Assembly (NCBI GenBank): GCA_027627225.1
Contig: CM051029.1
Location: forward strand, 14,326,159-14,390,158
DNA length: 64,000 nucleotides
Direction: 5' to 3'
Source of the DNA: Congeria kusceri
Lineage: Eukaryota > Mollusca > Bivalvia > Myida > Dreissenidae
Shown here piece after piece: positions 38,891 to 51,242 of the stretch. The notes below the pieces were generated by a model. It was not told the origin of the DNA. It saw only the letters and a list, made by a program, of their open reading frames with translations, and did no database searches. Position 1 is the stretch's first letter. Every line of letters starts with the position of its first letter. Position numbers and translations under genes: made by a program.

Positions 38891-38965
38891 CTTCTACTTC
38901 ATTCTCTTGATCATCATTTCCATTCTCCTCCTCCTCCATTTCCTCGTCACTGCTTAACTCTGCAG
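38891..38965 (-). CDS. Gene B acidic exon T1
   Basis: Acceptor taatttcttttacag, donor GAAG/GTATTC, 75 nt, phase 1-1. It encodes a strongly acidic segment (AELSSDEEMEEEENGND then Glu-rich). It joins in frame from the recombinase exon (A plus CT makes Thr) and into T2 (G plus AG makes Glu). Probably disordered; it extends the acidic theme of the array beyond the recombinase domain. Confidence 0.8.
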
Positions 38966-38999
38966 CTGTAAAAGAAATTATGGTGATGAGATGATGCCA

Positions 39000-40434
39000 C
39001 AGTATACATCTATTGTTGAAATTTACGAGAAAACAACAACAGAACCACACAACGGTGCTAACGCAAGACTATTTTCTCAGCTTGAATACAAAATGTTATG
39101 TTTGAAAAAGGGGAAGAAGTCAGATATAAATAACAAAGTTAAAGTTATTTTGTCATTTATTAAGATGTATCCAACTATGAAGTTTCATGTTGACTTGTGA
39201 CATATGTCTTTATAAAGTTTTTGAGGAAGTTACGAGGAAGGTTACAATAGCTCAAGTTTTCTTTGAAAACTGCTGAGCTAATGTTTTTGTGACTTAACCA
39301 AGCATTTATTAGACACCTTTAAAACACAAACTCAGGTAAAGCCACAAATCAAGATATTAACATTCTTTACTCCATTTAAAGCCTTTTTGTAGGGTTCAAC
39401 ATTAACGGTCGTCCAATAGCCTGTGGCAACTCAAAAGTTATCTTTACTAGTTGTACGATTGGGCAAAAAAAACAACAAACCCTAGTCTTTATGATTAACC
39501 ACGAAACAAGTACCGGTGATGAGCTAAAAAGAAAACATGGTTTCCTGCCAGAGACTAAATGCCTTTTTGGGGTTAACTTAAGGTATGATGGCGGCCAAGG
39601 TGCAATATTTTGCGCAGCATGTGCAAAATTTGAGGTGACTAAAGCTTATCATATGTTTTTTTTTGTTCTACATTTTGACTGGAATTAATAAAAATTAATG
39701 ACACTTTCACATAACCAGGAAATTATGTCAGTAAAAATCTAAAACCCATCCCATTATTGGTCTTTATTTTACACATATTCGTAGGTTTCATCTTGATTTA
39801 TATTAAATTTTTATTTGAGCAAGTGAAAATCTCAATCAGTAAACCAAAGTCTTGATTAAAATTAAATTTCTATTCAAGCAAGTGAAAATCTCAAATCAGT
39901 AAAGCAAAGTTTGAAGCTGGTCCTTCTGGACAACCTCCTTCAAAAGCTGGTTTGAAGAAATAATTCTTGTTTGGAACTAAACAGCGTGTTGAACAAGTTA
40001 CAAGTGAATGTGACAAATAGCATTAAAAGCATGTAAAATACAAAAAATTCAAGCAAGTCATGAATGCTGATTTGGTGTTCAGCTTTCCACACATAATGCC
40101 TAAATATGATTGATCTATAAACTGCATATAATTAACTGTTATGTTTTTCATATTGATTCATGTTTATTAGTTTTGACCTGAACAAATAAACATATACCTT
40201 AGATGTTTTAACATTTTCCAATGCATTTTTAAATTAGTAAGGGGGTCATACCTTAACTCCCACTATACGAGACACACCATCATTGGAATATATAAATTTA
40301 TATACAAAATATTCACGGTTGTACATGCAAGATGTACAACAATACTGAATAGGCAACCACACTATGAAAGGGAACTAGAACACTGACCAGTCAGGGAGGG
40401 CCCTGAAGCACCAATATATATGGTATACTACCAA
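39000..40434. other. Gene B intron between recombinase exon and T1, nothing recognised
   Basis: The small ORF at 39491-39688 shows no domain. 39790-39900 contains a diverged tandem pair (gcaagtgaaaatctcaa twice). Confidence 0.5.
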
Positions 40435-40960
40435 TACACAAAGTTTGAAATTAGTAGGTCAAAAACTATTTGAGATATTGCAGTACAAAGTTAAACATAT
40501 AAATCTCAACCATGACCTTTGACCTAGTGACCCCAAAAACTATAGGTGTTTTCCTCTCATGATATACTACCAATACACAAAGTCTGAAATGCGTACGTCA
40601 AAAATTATTTGAGATATTGAAGCACACAAAAAAACTATCGACCATGACCTTAACCTTTGACCTAGTGACCCCCCAAACTATAGGTGTTTTTCCTCCCATG
40701 ATATACTACCAATACACGTAGTTTGAAATTAATAGGTAAAAAAACTATTAGAGATAATGCAGCACAATGAAAAACATAAAACTCAACCTTGACCTTGACC
40801 TTTGACCTCAAAAACTATAGGTCTTTTCCTCACATGGTATACTACGAATACACCAAGTTTAAAAGTCCTAGGTAAAAAACTATTAGAGTTATAGCAGCAC
40901 AAAAAGTGTGGACAGACGGAGAGACGTTCGGACGGACGATGTGATTACTATAGGGCTTCG
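40435..40960. repeat. Tandem ~130-bp block with AGGTCA direct repeats
   Basis: Three to four units sharing tatactaccaatacacaaag, aaaactatttgagatattg and catgacctttgacctagtga; ends in ggacagacggagagacg. Located in the intron after the gene B recombinase exon. Confidence 0.85.
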
Positions 40961-41064
40961 GCATGATACTCTTGTGGGGCGCTAACCAGAGCTCTAACTT
41001 GGCATGGACATTGGTTTAAGGCCCAAGCAAGATTTTGAAGCATATCATACCATACATTACTTAC

Positions 41065-43006
41065 TCTCGTCCAAAGGAATTTCGTCTAATGACTTTCCGC
41101 TGTACTGTCCAACTGTGCCATTGTTCAATGCTGTCAGAAGGCGTCCCATTCTAGCCACCTGTAGAGTTTCCTGAGGAAGGCGATAAAACGATCGGTGTAC
41201 TGTTATGTTATGGCCCAAAAAGCTTGCCATAATGTCCAGATCATTCTTTTTCAAACTTAAAACCTGTGCAACTGTGGCTACATGCTTTCGAAGTCTCGTG
41301 CTTGTAATCAGCTCTGGATTGGTCAAACCTGCTGCCTTTGAAAAAGTCCTCAAGACATCAGCGCTCCTCAGTGTTTCTAAAGAACCATAGTTAGGCTTGG
41401 GAAACACATATCCATTATCTTTGGCAACACCTGCTGTATCTCTCCATTTCAAAAGAAGTTCAATGCACCTCTGTGCCTTCTGTGTCAGTAGAACTGGAAC
41501 AGTGCGCCCCCTTTTACCCCTGATTTCCACTCTTGACAATGTGTTCAGAAGGATTCTTTCAGTTGCACTTAGAGCTTCTGTAACTTCTTGCGGACAATCT
41601 TTGTTCTGCATTCGTGAACTGTAAGCATCTACCAGCATTCTTTGAGTTTCTCCACCACGCCTACGATTAAACATTACAAGCTCTGCCAAGGTAATCTGAT
41701 TAAGCAATTCCCATTCAGCTTTGTCAAAACGCTCATGAAGGGTTTCCAATAAGGACTCTATTTTCTGGTCTAGGAATGTCTTGAGTCGCATGATGTCCTC
41801 TGATAATGGCAACAAGTGACCTTTGTTCATCTTGTTTCTTGTCAGTGTTTGAAGAGCAGAACTTGAAATTTCATCGGTCCATTCGTCCTCACAGAGTGTC
41901 AAGAAATTGTCTGCTCTGCTTCCTCGCTCAACATCGCCATTAATCAGGGCTTCGGATTTTGCCACTTTTGCACATTTTTTCAGCAAGTGCCCTATCTTGA
42001 GAGCTAAAGAAGGATTTTTGTAACTATTTGTCACTTCATTGAACTCGCACAAAACCTTGGTGGACTGAACTGCCAATGGAAACTTCTCTGGGCGAAGTAT
42101 GTCATTTAAACAATTGATGCTTAAATCTTGGGTTTTTGAGCATATTAAAAACCGCCCAAGTTCTCTCATTTTTTGACTAATGTGGGAATAGAGGTGGGTC
42201 AAATGTCCGTGTTTCTGATATAGTTTCTCACCAACTTTCAGTATAATCGTATCATTACGTGCAGCAGTGGTTACTTCATCCCTTACCATTTTGCCAAAAA
42301 CATTCTCTTTCAGTCCTGCATGTATTGTGTTGGAAGCAGGCAAGAGTAGGGCTGCATCTGCTTGGACTCTCCTGGACTTCTGTTTCCCTGTGCGAAGTGG
42401 GCACACCTGCTTGTGCCTCCAAAGACCTTCTCTTAGGAAAAAACCCAAGCAGTCATCACATGGGAGATAATCCTCTGGTTTTGTGTCATGTGATTGTCTT
42501 GCAACAACGACAAATTCACCGCTTTCCTCTTTCAAAACACTCACATTATGTTTGTAGTTTCCAGCATTCCTTAAGCGGGTCAGTTCTGCAGTTCGTTCCT
42601 TGGATTTCATGGGCATACGTAATATTTTCTGAACTTCTGTTTCAGTTTTGTGTGATTTTAAGTAATGCTTTCTTATGTTTGTGTAACCTTTCTCACAGAA
42701 AAGACAGTATTGTGTTTTATCCCACTTTCTCCCATTTTCATTATTACTTGTCTGGACTGTAATCTTTGTATTTCTGTTTGAAGCACCATCTGTGGTTGAA
42801 GAAACCTCATTATGTGACCTATACACAGTTTTTTGTTTATTAGATGGTAGTTTTACACTTATACTTGATTTTTTTTCCATAGCGAGCGCTGGAAAAACTG
42901 TCTGTGGAATTACTTCAGATGTATCAGATGAGGAGTCGGACACATAATTGGATTCTAAACTGAAGTCTGGGTCATTATAAGCTCTCTGTCTCGCTGACAT
43001 CTGATT
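41065..43006 (-). CDS. Gene B zinc-finger and tyrosine-recombinase-like exon
   Basis: Large open exon. Acceptor gttgattttcag at 43006 gives phase 0; a weaker AG at 42981 gives phase 1 and aligns with the paralogue. The donor GAGA/GTAAGT at 41065 is strong, so the apparent stop just after it is intronic. Numbering from the ATG at 43024: a C2H2 finger (C107, C110, H120, H125), then a C2HC finger (C189, C192, H204, C208). A C-terminal tyrosine recombinase fold follows with box I in NRRRGGE (R456, E459), a beta-hairpin lysine in RGKRGR (K504), box II TRLRKHVAT (R579, with T576 where the usual His sits), GHN (H605) and FYRLP (Y614). H605 to Y614 is the standard nine-residue step. Tyrosine recombinases cut and rejoin DNA through the tyrosine; in animals such domains are known from Crypton elements and genes captured from them. 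A full mobile element is not visible, so a captured host domain is likely (inference). Confidence 0.88.
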
Positions 43007-43530
43007 CTGAAAATCAACAAACATTTACAATGAACCATGTATGAAGCAAATATTTGTATGTATGTTTACAAAACCAAACGGTATTTTAACACGGATAAAA
43101 ACTTTCTGCTTTCTAACTTGCAAGATTCTACCATTCCAGTAGGATTCAAACCCACAGCATTTAGTTATTGTGCATTAATGCAATACAAAGGTGTAATATA
43201 GCATTGACTGTACAAACACAGTGAGGTACGACGCAAAACACACACTAGAATCTTACTCCAATCAACACAGTACATACAGATAGAGGTATCCATCAAAATT
43301 AAGCAAAGCACATAACATGGACTAAATTAGACTATAGCTTTTGTAGAGTAAAAACCACCACATGCTGCTTTTCCACAAATTTATTTTAAGAGACCAACAT
43401 AAATGTGGTTGGTGACAGACCGATAAATAGACACACTGATTTTAGTAAAGCCTTCAAACACATTTTGTGGGGGGGGATAAGAATTTAAAAGGCATGTCTG
43501 TTTAATCAGTTATTATAATGCCAGCCTTAC

Positions 43531-43653
43531 CCCATAAGCTTGCTCTTTCTTGTCTGTTTTTGAAACCAGATGTGCGTGTAGATGAGTCCTTTTCCGCACT
43601 GTTAGAACTGGAAGGTTCAAAGCCAGCTTCTTCGTCATCATCATCATCATTAT
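43531..43653 (-). CDS. Gene B array exon a1 (edge copy)
   Basis: Last array exon before the recombinase exon. 123 nt, phase 1-1, donor TATGGG/GTAAGG. It keeps the acidic run and the FK...RASL end with small changes. An additional half-unit without a recognisable exon follows at about 43110-43330. Confidence 0.75.
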
Positions 43654-44179
43654 CTGTATGAAATAAAGCACTTTCTGTCAACTGTTACAAAGTATTTGTA
43701 TTGGCCTTTCATTTTGTTTTTACCTCTTGCACTGCATTTCACGGATATACAGACACGCTATTTACATTACCACTGTTTCTGGGAAAACCAGTAGTGCTAT
43801 ATCACTACCATCTTAAGTAAGCATATACCCTACATTTTTACATGATTTTCTGTATTCAGTGGGACTCGAACCCACAGCAGCCAGAGACCCTGGTTAACAA
43901 ACACAATGTTGTAAGGTATATGCAATGTATAAGGATTGACATCTGGAAATGTTAAAACGCTGTGAGGTACAAGTCACACACACACACAGTAGAATGCTAT
44001 GTACTCAACTGAACACATACAGACAGAGGTATCCATAGTCTATTGTAAAGGTAACAAAAATATGAATCAACGACATGGAGGAAATAATGACCAGAAATGT
44101 ATTGAAGGTCTGCAAAGCCAGCTCATCAGGCCGAATTATCATGGTCTATGACCTCATTTATTATAATAGTCAGACCCAC

Positions 44180-44287
44180 CTCTGACGCTTTGGCCTATGG
44201 TGCTCATTTTGAAACCAGGAGAGCTTGAAGACGAGACGTTTTCGGCAATACTGGATGGCTCATTTCCAGAATCATTCCCATCGTCAT
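44180..44287 (-). CDS. Gene B array exon b1 (edge copy)
   Basis: Acceptor ttttctggcag, donor AGAG/GTGGGT, 108 nt, phase 1-1. Diverged edge copy (DDGNDSGNEPSSIAENV, then SSSSPGFKMSTIGQSVRG). It shares SPG and the donor context with b7 at the other edge. Confidence 0.75.
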
Positions 44288-44703
44288 CTGCCAGAAAAGA
44301 AACATCCCATGTTAATGTATTTTATCTTTCATTAATTGGGTTTTGCACCTCCAAACAGTTTTTTATTTTTTTAAATCAAGCAGTTCACAAAATTATCATT
44401 CATAGGTCATAACCTAACTAACCACCTCTTCAGAGGACACCGACTGGTTGTAGAGCCTCAGTAGGGTTCAAACCCACAGCATTTAGTTATTGTGGTCAAA
44501 AAGTGCATTAATGCAATACAAAGGTGTAATATAACATTTACTGTACAGTGTGAGGTACGAGTCACACACACACTAGAAACACAGTACATACAGATAGAGG
44601 TATTCACCACAATGTAAAACTTTAAGTAAGTTGGTAAGGGGTGACAAACAAATCTCCACAACAACGAAAGAGAGCTGATCATTTATTATAATACCAGTCT
44701 TAC

Positions 44704-44826
44704 CCCTTAAGCTTGCCCTTTCTTGTCTGTTCTTAAAACCAGATGTGCGTGTAGATGAGTCCTTTTCCGCACTGTTAGAACTGGAAGGTTCAAAGCCAGC
44801 TTCTTCGTCATCATCATCATCATTAT
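44704..44826 (-). CDS. Gene B array exon a2
   Basis: 123 nt, phase 1-1, intact acceptor and donor. The product segment matches a5 through the acidic run and the basic end; the intron flanks show a few differences from inner units. Confidence 0.77.
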
Positions 44827-45352
44827 CTGTATGAAATAAAGCACTCTCTGTAAACTGTGACAAAGTATTTGTATTGTCCTTTCATTTTGCTTTTACCTCT
44901 TGCACTGCATTTCACGGATATACAGACACGCTATTTACATTACCACTGTTTCTGGGAAAACCAGTAGTGCTATATCACTACCATCTTAAGTAAGCATATA
45001 CCCTACATTTTTACATGATTTTCTGTATTCAGTAGGACTTGAACCCACAGCAGCCAGAGACCCTGGTTAACAAACACAATGCTGTAAGGAATATGCAATG
45101 TATAAGGATTGACATTTGGAAATGTTAAAACGCTGTGAGGTACACGGCACACACACACACAGTAGAATGCTATGTACTCAACTGAACACATACAGACAGA
45201 GGTATCCATAGTCTATTGTAAAGGTAACAAAAATATGAATCAACAACATGGAGGAAATAATGACCAGAAATGTCTTGAAGGTCTGCAAAGCCAGCTCATC
45301 AGGCCGAATTATCATGGTCTATGAGCTCATTTATTATAATAATCAGACCCAC

Positions 45353-45460
45353 CACTGACGCTTTGGCCCTTGGTGCTCATTTTGGAACCAGAAGAGCTTG
45401 AAGAGGAGTCGTTTTCAGCAATACTGGATGGCTCATTTCTAGAATCACTCCAATCGTCAT
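45353..45460 (-). CDS. Gene B array exon b2
   Basis: Inner-type b exon, 108 nt, phase 1-1, intact splice borders. The spacing to b1 is 1173 rather than 1178 bp, marking the start of the diverged edge. Confidence 0.77.
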
Positions 45461-45881
45461 CTGCAAGAAAAGAAACATCCCATGTTAATGTATTTTATCT
45501 TTCATTAATTGGGTTTTGCTCCTGCAAACAGTTATTCATTTTTTTAAATCAAGCAGTTCACAAAATTATCATTCATAAGTCATAACTGAAGTAACCACCT
45601 CCTCAGAAGCCACCGACTGGTTGTACGGCCTCAGTAGGGTTCAAACCCACAGCATTTAGTTATTGTGGTCAAAAAGTGCAATAATGCAATACAAAGGTGT
45701 AATATAACATTTACTGTACAGACATTGTGAGGTACGAGTCACACACACACTAGAAACACAGTGCATACAGATAGAGGTATTCACCAAAATGTAAAACTTT
45801 AAGTAAGTTGGTAAGAGGTGACAAACAAATCTCCACAACAACCCAAAGAGAGCTGATCATTTATTACAATACCAGTCTTAC

Positions 45882-46004
45882 CCCTTAAGCTTGCCCTTTC
45901 TTGTCTGTTCTTGAAACCAGATGTGCGTGTAGATGAGTCCTTTTCCGCACTGTTAGAACTGGAAGGTTCAAAGCCAGCTTCTTCGTCATCATCATCATCA
46001 TTAT
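45882..46004 (-). CDS. Gene B array exon a3
   Basis: Inner-type a exon, 123 nt, phase 1-1, intact splice borders, product segment as in a5. Confidence 0.78.
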
Positions 46005-46530
46005 CTGTATGAAATAAAGCACTCTCTGTCAACTGTGACAAAGTATTTGTATTGGCCTTTCATTTAGTTTTTACCTCTTGCACTGCATTTCACGGATATA
46101 CAGACACGCTATTTACATTACCACTGTTTCTGGGAAAACCAGTAGTGCTATATCACTACCATCTTAAGTAAGCATATACCCTACATTTTTACATGATTTT
46201 CTGTATTCAGGAGGACTTGAACCCACAGCAGCCAGAGACCCTGGTTAACAAACACAATGCTGTAAGGAATATGCAATGTATAAGGATTGACATTTGGAAA
46301 TGTTAAAACGCTGTGAGGTACACGGCACACACACACACAGTAGAATGCTATGTACTCAACTGAACACATACAGACAGAGGTATCCATAGTGTATTGTAAA
46401 GGTAACAAAAATATGAATCAACGACATGGAGGAAATAATGACCAGAAATGTCTTGAAGGTCTGCAAAGCCAGCTCATCAGGCCGAATTATCATGGTCTAT
46501 GACCTCATTTATTATAATAATCAGACCCAC

Positions 46531-46638
46531 CACTGACGCTTTGGCCCTTGGTGCTCATTTTGGAACCAGAAGAGCTTGAAGAGGAGTCGTTTTCAGCAAT
46601 ACTGGATGGCTCATTTCTAGAATCACTCCAATCGTCAT
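46531..46638 (-). CDS. Gene B array exon b3
   Basis: Inner-type b exon, 108 nt, phase 1-1, intact splice borders, product segment as in b6. Confidence 0.78.
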
Positions 46639-47059
46639 CTGCAAGAAAAGAAACATCCCATGTTAATGTATTTTATTTTTCATTAATTGGGTTTTGCTCC
46701 TGCAAACAGTTATTCATTTTTTTAAATCAAGCAGTTCACAAAATTATCATTCATAAGTCATAACTGAAGTAACCACCTCCTCAGAAGCCACCGACTGGTT
46801 GTACGGCCTCAGTAGGGTTCAAACCCACAGCATTTAGTTATTGTGGTCAAAAAGTGCATTAATGCAATACAAAGGTGTAATATAACATTTACTGTACAGA
46901 CATTGTGAGGTACGAGTCACACACACACTAGAAACACAGTGCATACAGATAGAGGTATTCACCAAAATGTAAAACTTTAAGTAAGTTGGTAAGAGGTGAC
47001 AAACAAATCTCCACAACAACCCAAAGAGAGCTGATCATTTATTACAATACCAGTCTTAC

Positions 47060-47182
47060 CCCTTAAGCTTGCCCTTTCTTGTCTGTTCTTGAAACCAGAT
47101 GTGCGTGTAGATGAGTCCTTTTCCGCACTGTTAGAACTGGAAGGTTCAAAGCCAGCTTCTTCGTCATCATCATCATCATTAT
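47060..47182 (-). CDS. Gene B array exon a4
   Basis: Inner-type a exon, 123 nt, phase 1-1, intact splice borders, product segment as in a5. Confidence 0.78.
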
Positions 47183-47708
47183 CTGTATGAAATAAAGCAC
47201 TCTCTGTCAACTGTGACAAAGTATTTGTATTGGCCTTTCATTTAGTTTTTACCTCTTGCACTGCATTTCACGGATATACAGACACGCTATTTACATTACC
47301 ACTGTTTCTGGGAAAACCAGTAGTGCTATATCACTACCATCTTAAGTAAGCATATACCCTACATTTTTACATGATTTTCTGTATTCAGGAGGACTTTAAC
47401 CCACAGCAGCCAGAGACCCTGGTTAACAAACACAATGCTGTAAGGAATATGCAATGTATAAGGATTGACATTTGGAAATGTTAAAACGCTGTGAGGTACA
47501 CGGCACACACACACACAGTAGAATGCTATGTACTCAACTGAACACATACAGACAGAGGTATCCATAGTCTATTGTAAAGGTAACAAAAATATGAATCAAC
47601 GACATGGAGGAAATAATGACCAGAAATGTCTTGAAGGTCTGCAAAGCCAGCTCATCAGGCCGAATTATCATGGTCTATGACCTCATTTATTATAATAATC
47701 AGACCCAC

Positions 47709-47816
47709 CACTGACGCTTTGGCCCTTGGTGCTCATTTTGGAACCAGAAGAGCTTGAAGAGGAGTCGTTTTCAGCAATACTGGATGGCTCATTTCTAGAA
47801 TCACTCCAATCGTCAT
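47709..47816 (-). CDS. Gene B array exon b4
   Basis: Inner-type b exon, 108 nt, phase 1-1, intact splice borders, product segment as in b6. Confidence 0.78.
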
Positions 47817-48237
47817 CTGCAAGAAAAGAAACATCCCATGTTAATGTATTTTATCTTTCATTAAATGGGTTTTGCTCCTGCAAACAGTTATTCATTTTTT
47901 TAAATCAAGCAGTTCACAAAATTATCATTCATAAGTCATAACTGAAGTAACTACCTCCTCAGAAGCCACCGACTGGTTGTACGGCCTCAGTATGGTTCAA
48001 ACCCACAGCATTTAGTTATTGTGGTCAAAAAGTGCATTAATGCAATACAAAGGTGTAATATAACATTTACTGTACAGACATTGTGAGGTACGAGTCACAC
48101 ACACACTAGAAACACAGTGCATACAGATAGAGGTATTCACCAAAATGTAAAACTTTAAGTAAGTTGGTAAGAGGTGACAAACAAATCTCCACAACAACCC
48201 AAAGAGAGCTGATCATTTATTACAATACCAGTCTTAC

Positions 48238-48360
48238 CCCTTAAGCTTGCCCTTTCTTGTCTGTTCTTGAAACCAGATGTGCGTGTAGATGAGTCCTTTT
48301 CCGCACTGTTAGAACTGGAAGGTTCAAAGCCAGCTTCTTCGTCATCATCATCATCATTAT
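48238..48360 (-). CDS. Gene B array exon a5
   Basis: Inner-type a exon, 123 nt, phase 1-1, with intact catacag acceptor and GTAAGA donor. Acidic run NDDDDDEEAGFEPSSS, where a6 and a7 have DQ in place of EE. Confidence 0.78.
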
Positions 48361-48886
48361 CTGTATGAAATAAAGCACTCTCTGTCAACTGTGACAAAGT
48401 ATTTGTATTGGCCTTTCATTTTGTTTTTACCTCTTGCACTGCATTTCACGGATATACAGACACGCTATTTACATTACCACTGTTTCTGGGAAAACCAGTA
48501 ATGCTATATCACTACCATCTTAAGTAAGCATATACCCTACATTTTTACATGATTTTCTGTATTCATTAGGACTTGAACCCAAAGCAGCCAGAGACCCTGG
48601 TTAACAAACACAATGCTGTAAGGAATATGCAATGTATAAGGATTGACATTTGGAAATGTTAAAACGCTGTGAGGTACACGGCACACACACACACAGTAGA
48701 ATGCTATGTACTCAACTGAACACATACAGACAGAGGTATCCATAGTCTATTGTAAAGATAAAAAAAATATGAATCAACGACATGGAGGAAATAATGACCA
48801 GAAATGTCTTGAAGGTCTGCAAAGCCAGCTCATCAGGCCGAATTATCATGGTCTATGAGCTCATTTATTATAATAATCAGACCCAC

Positions 48887-48994
48887 CACTGACGCTTTGG
48901 CCCTTGGTGCTCATTTCGGAACCAGAAGAGCTTGAAGAGGAGTCGTTTTCAGCAATACTGGATGGCTCATTTCTAGAATCACTCCAATCGTCAT
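48887..48994 (-). CDS. Gene B array exon b5
   Basis: Inner-type b exon with intact acceptor and donor, 108 nt, phase 1-1. It carries a TCC-to-TCC-neighbour substitution (ttttgg to ttccgaa side, plus strand 48913-48920) relative to b6; otherwise the same product segment. Confidence 0.75.
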
Positions 48995-49415
48995 CTGCAA
49001 GAAAAGAAACATCCCATGTTAATGTATTTTATCTTTCATTAATTGGGTTTTGCTCCTGCAAACAGTTATTCATTTTTTTAAATCAAGCAGTTCACAAAAT
49101 TATCATTCATAAGTCATAACTGAAGTAACCACCTCCTCAGAAGCCACCGACTGGTTGTACGGCCTCAGTAGGGTTCAAACCCACAGCATTTAGTTATTGT
49201 GGTCAAAAAGTGCATTAATGCAATACAAAGGTGTAATATAACATTTACTGTACAGACATTGTGAGGTACGAGTCACACACACACTAGAAACACAGTGCAT
49301 ACAGATAGAGGTATTCACCAAAATGTAAAACTTTAAGTAAGTTGGTAAGAGGTGACAAACAAATCTCCACAACAACCCAAAGAGAGCTGATCATTTATTA
49401 CAATACCAGTCTTAC

Positions 49416-49538
49416 CCCTTAAGCTTGCCCTTTCTTGTCTGTTCTTGAAACCAGATGTGCGTGTAGATGAGTCCTTTTCCGCACTGTTAGAACTGGAAGG
49501 TTCAAAGCCAGCTTCTTGGTCATCATCATCATCATTAT
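49416..49538 (-). CDS. Gene B array exon a6 with destroyed 3' splice site
   Basis: The sequence is almost identical to the other a exons, and the donor GTAAGA is intact. The acceptor reads catacat where every other copy reads catacag, so the AG is lost by one base change. Because the exon is phase 1-1, skipping it keeps the frame. It is therefore expected to be skipped, or a cryptic acceptor used. Confidence 0.65.
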
Positions 49539-50064
49539 ATGTATGAAATAAAGCACTCTCTGTCAACTGTGACAAAGTATTTGTATTGGCCTTTCATTTT
49601 GTTTTTACCTCTTGCACTGCATTTCACGGATATACAGACACGCTATTTACATTACCACTGTTTCTGGGAAAACCAGTAGTGCTATATCACTACCATCTTA
49701 AGTAAGCATATACCCTACATTTTTACATGATTTTCTGTATTCAGTGGGACTCGAACCCACAGCAGCCAGAGACCCTGGTTAACAAACACAATGCTGTAAG
49801 GTATATGCAATGTATAAGGATTGACATCTGGAAATGTTAAAACGCTGTGAGGTACAAGGCACACACACACACAGTAGAATGCTATGTACTCAACTGAACA
49901 CATACAGACAGAGGTATCCATAGTCTATTGTAAAGGTAACAAAAATATGAATCAACAACATGGAGGAAATAATGACCAGAAATGTCTTGAAGGTCTGCAA
50001 AGCCAGCTCATCAGGCTGAATTATCATGGTCTATGAGCTCATTTATTATAATAATCAGACCCAC

Positions 50065-50172
50065 CACTGACGCTTTGGCCCTTGGTGCTCATTTTGGAAC
50101 CAGAAGAGCTTGAAGAGGAGTCGTTTTCAGCAATACTGGATGGCTCATTTCTAGAATCACTCCAATCGTCAT
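50065..50172 (-). CDS. Gene B array exon b6
   Basis: Acceptor tttcttttcttgcag, donor AGTG/GTGGGT, 108 nt, phase 1-1. Standard inner b exon: DDWSDSRNEPSSIAEND, a serine run, then GSKMSTKGQSVSG. Confidence 0.78.
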
Positions 50173-50593
50173 CTGCAAGAAAAGAAACATCCCATGTTAA
50201 TGTATTTTATTTTTCATTAATTGGGTTTTGCTCCTGCAAACAGTTATTCATTTTTTTAAATCAAGCAGTTCACAAAATTATCATTCATAAGTCATAACTG
50301 AAGTAACCACCTCCTCAGAAGCCACCGACTGGTTGTACGGCCTCAGTAGGGTTCAAACCCACAGCATTTAGTTATTGTGGTCAAAAAGTGCATTAATGCA
50401 ATACAAAGGTGTAATACAACATTTACTGTACAGACATTGTGAGGTACGAGTCACACACACACTAGAAACACAGTGCATACAGATAGAGGTATTCACCAAA
50501 ATGTAAAACTTTAAGTAAGTTGGTAAGAGGTGACAAACAAATCTCCACAACAACCCAAAGAGAGCTGATCATTTATTACAATACCAGTCTTAC

Positions 50594-50716
50594 CCCTTAA
50601 GCTTGCCCTTTCTTGTCTGTTCTTGAAACCAGATGTGCGTGTAGATGAGTCCTTTTCCGCACTGTTAGAACTGGAAGGTTCAAAGCCAGCTTCTTGGTCA
50701 TCATCATCATCATTAT
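50594..50716 (-). CDS. Gene B array exon a7
   Basis: Acceptor ttccatacag, donor AAGGG/GTAAGA, 123 nt, phase 1-1. It encodes an acidic run (NDDDDDQEAGFEPSSS) followed by a basic end (FKNRQERASLRG). Acid-to-basic polarity is the same in all type a exons. Confidence 0.78.
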
Positions 50717-51242
50717 CTGTATGGAATAAGGCACTCTCTGTCAACTGTGACAAAGTATTTGTATTGGCCTTTCATTTTGTTTTTACCTCTTGCACTGCAT
50801 TTCACGGATATACAGACACGCTATTTACATTACCACTGTTTCTGGGAATACCAGTAGTGCTATATCACTACCATCTTAAGTAAGCATATACCCTACATTT
50901 TTACATGATTTTCTGTATTCAGTGGGACTCGAACCCACAGCAGCCAGAGACCCTGGTTAACAAACACAATGTTGTAAGGTATATGCAATGTATAAGGATT
51001 GACATCTGGAAATGTTAAAACGCTGTGAGGTACAAGGCACACACACACACAGTAGAATGCTATGTACTCAACTGAACACATACAGACAGAGGTATCCATA
51101 GTCTATTGTAAAGGTAACAAAAATATGAATCAAAGACATGGAGGAAATAATGACCAGAAATGTCTTGAAGGTCTGCAAAGCCAGCTCATCAGGCCGAATT
51201 ATCGTGGTCTATGACCTCATTTATTATCATAATCAGACCCAC

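Noticed and set aside
41057..41064. Stop codon of the 655-codon ORF as the true end of the protein
   Set aside because: A full-consensus donor GTAAGT precedes it, and three downstream exons continue in phase.
42259..42762. 167-codon plus-strand ORF across the recombinase exon
   Set aside because: It is the antisense shadow of a well-supported coding exon and has no domain or splice support.
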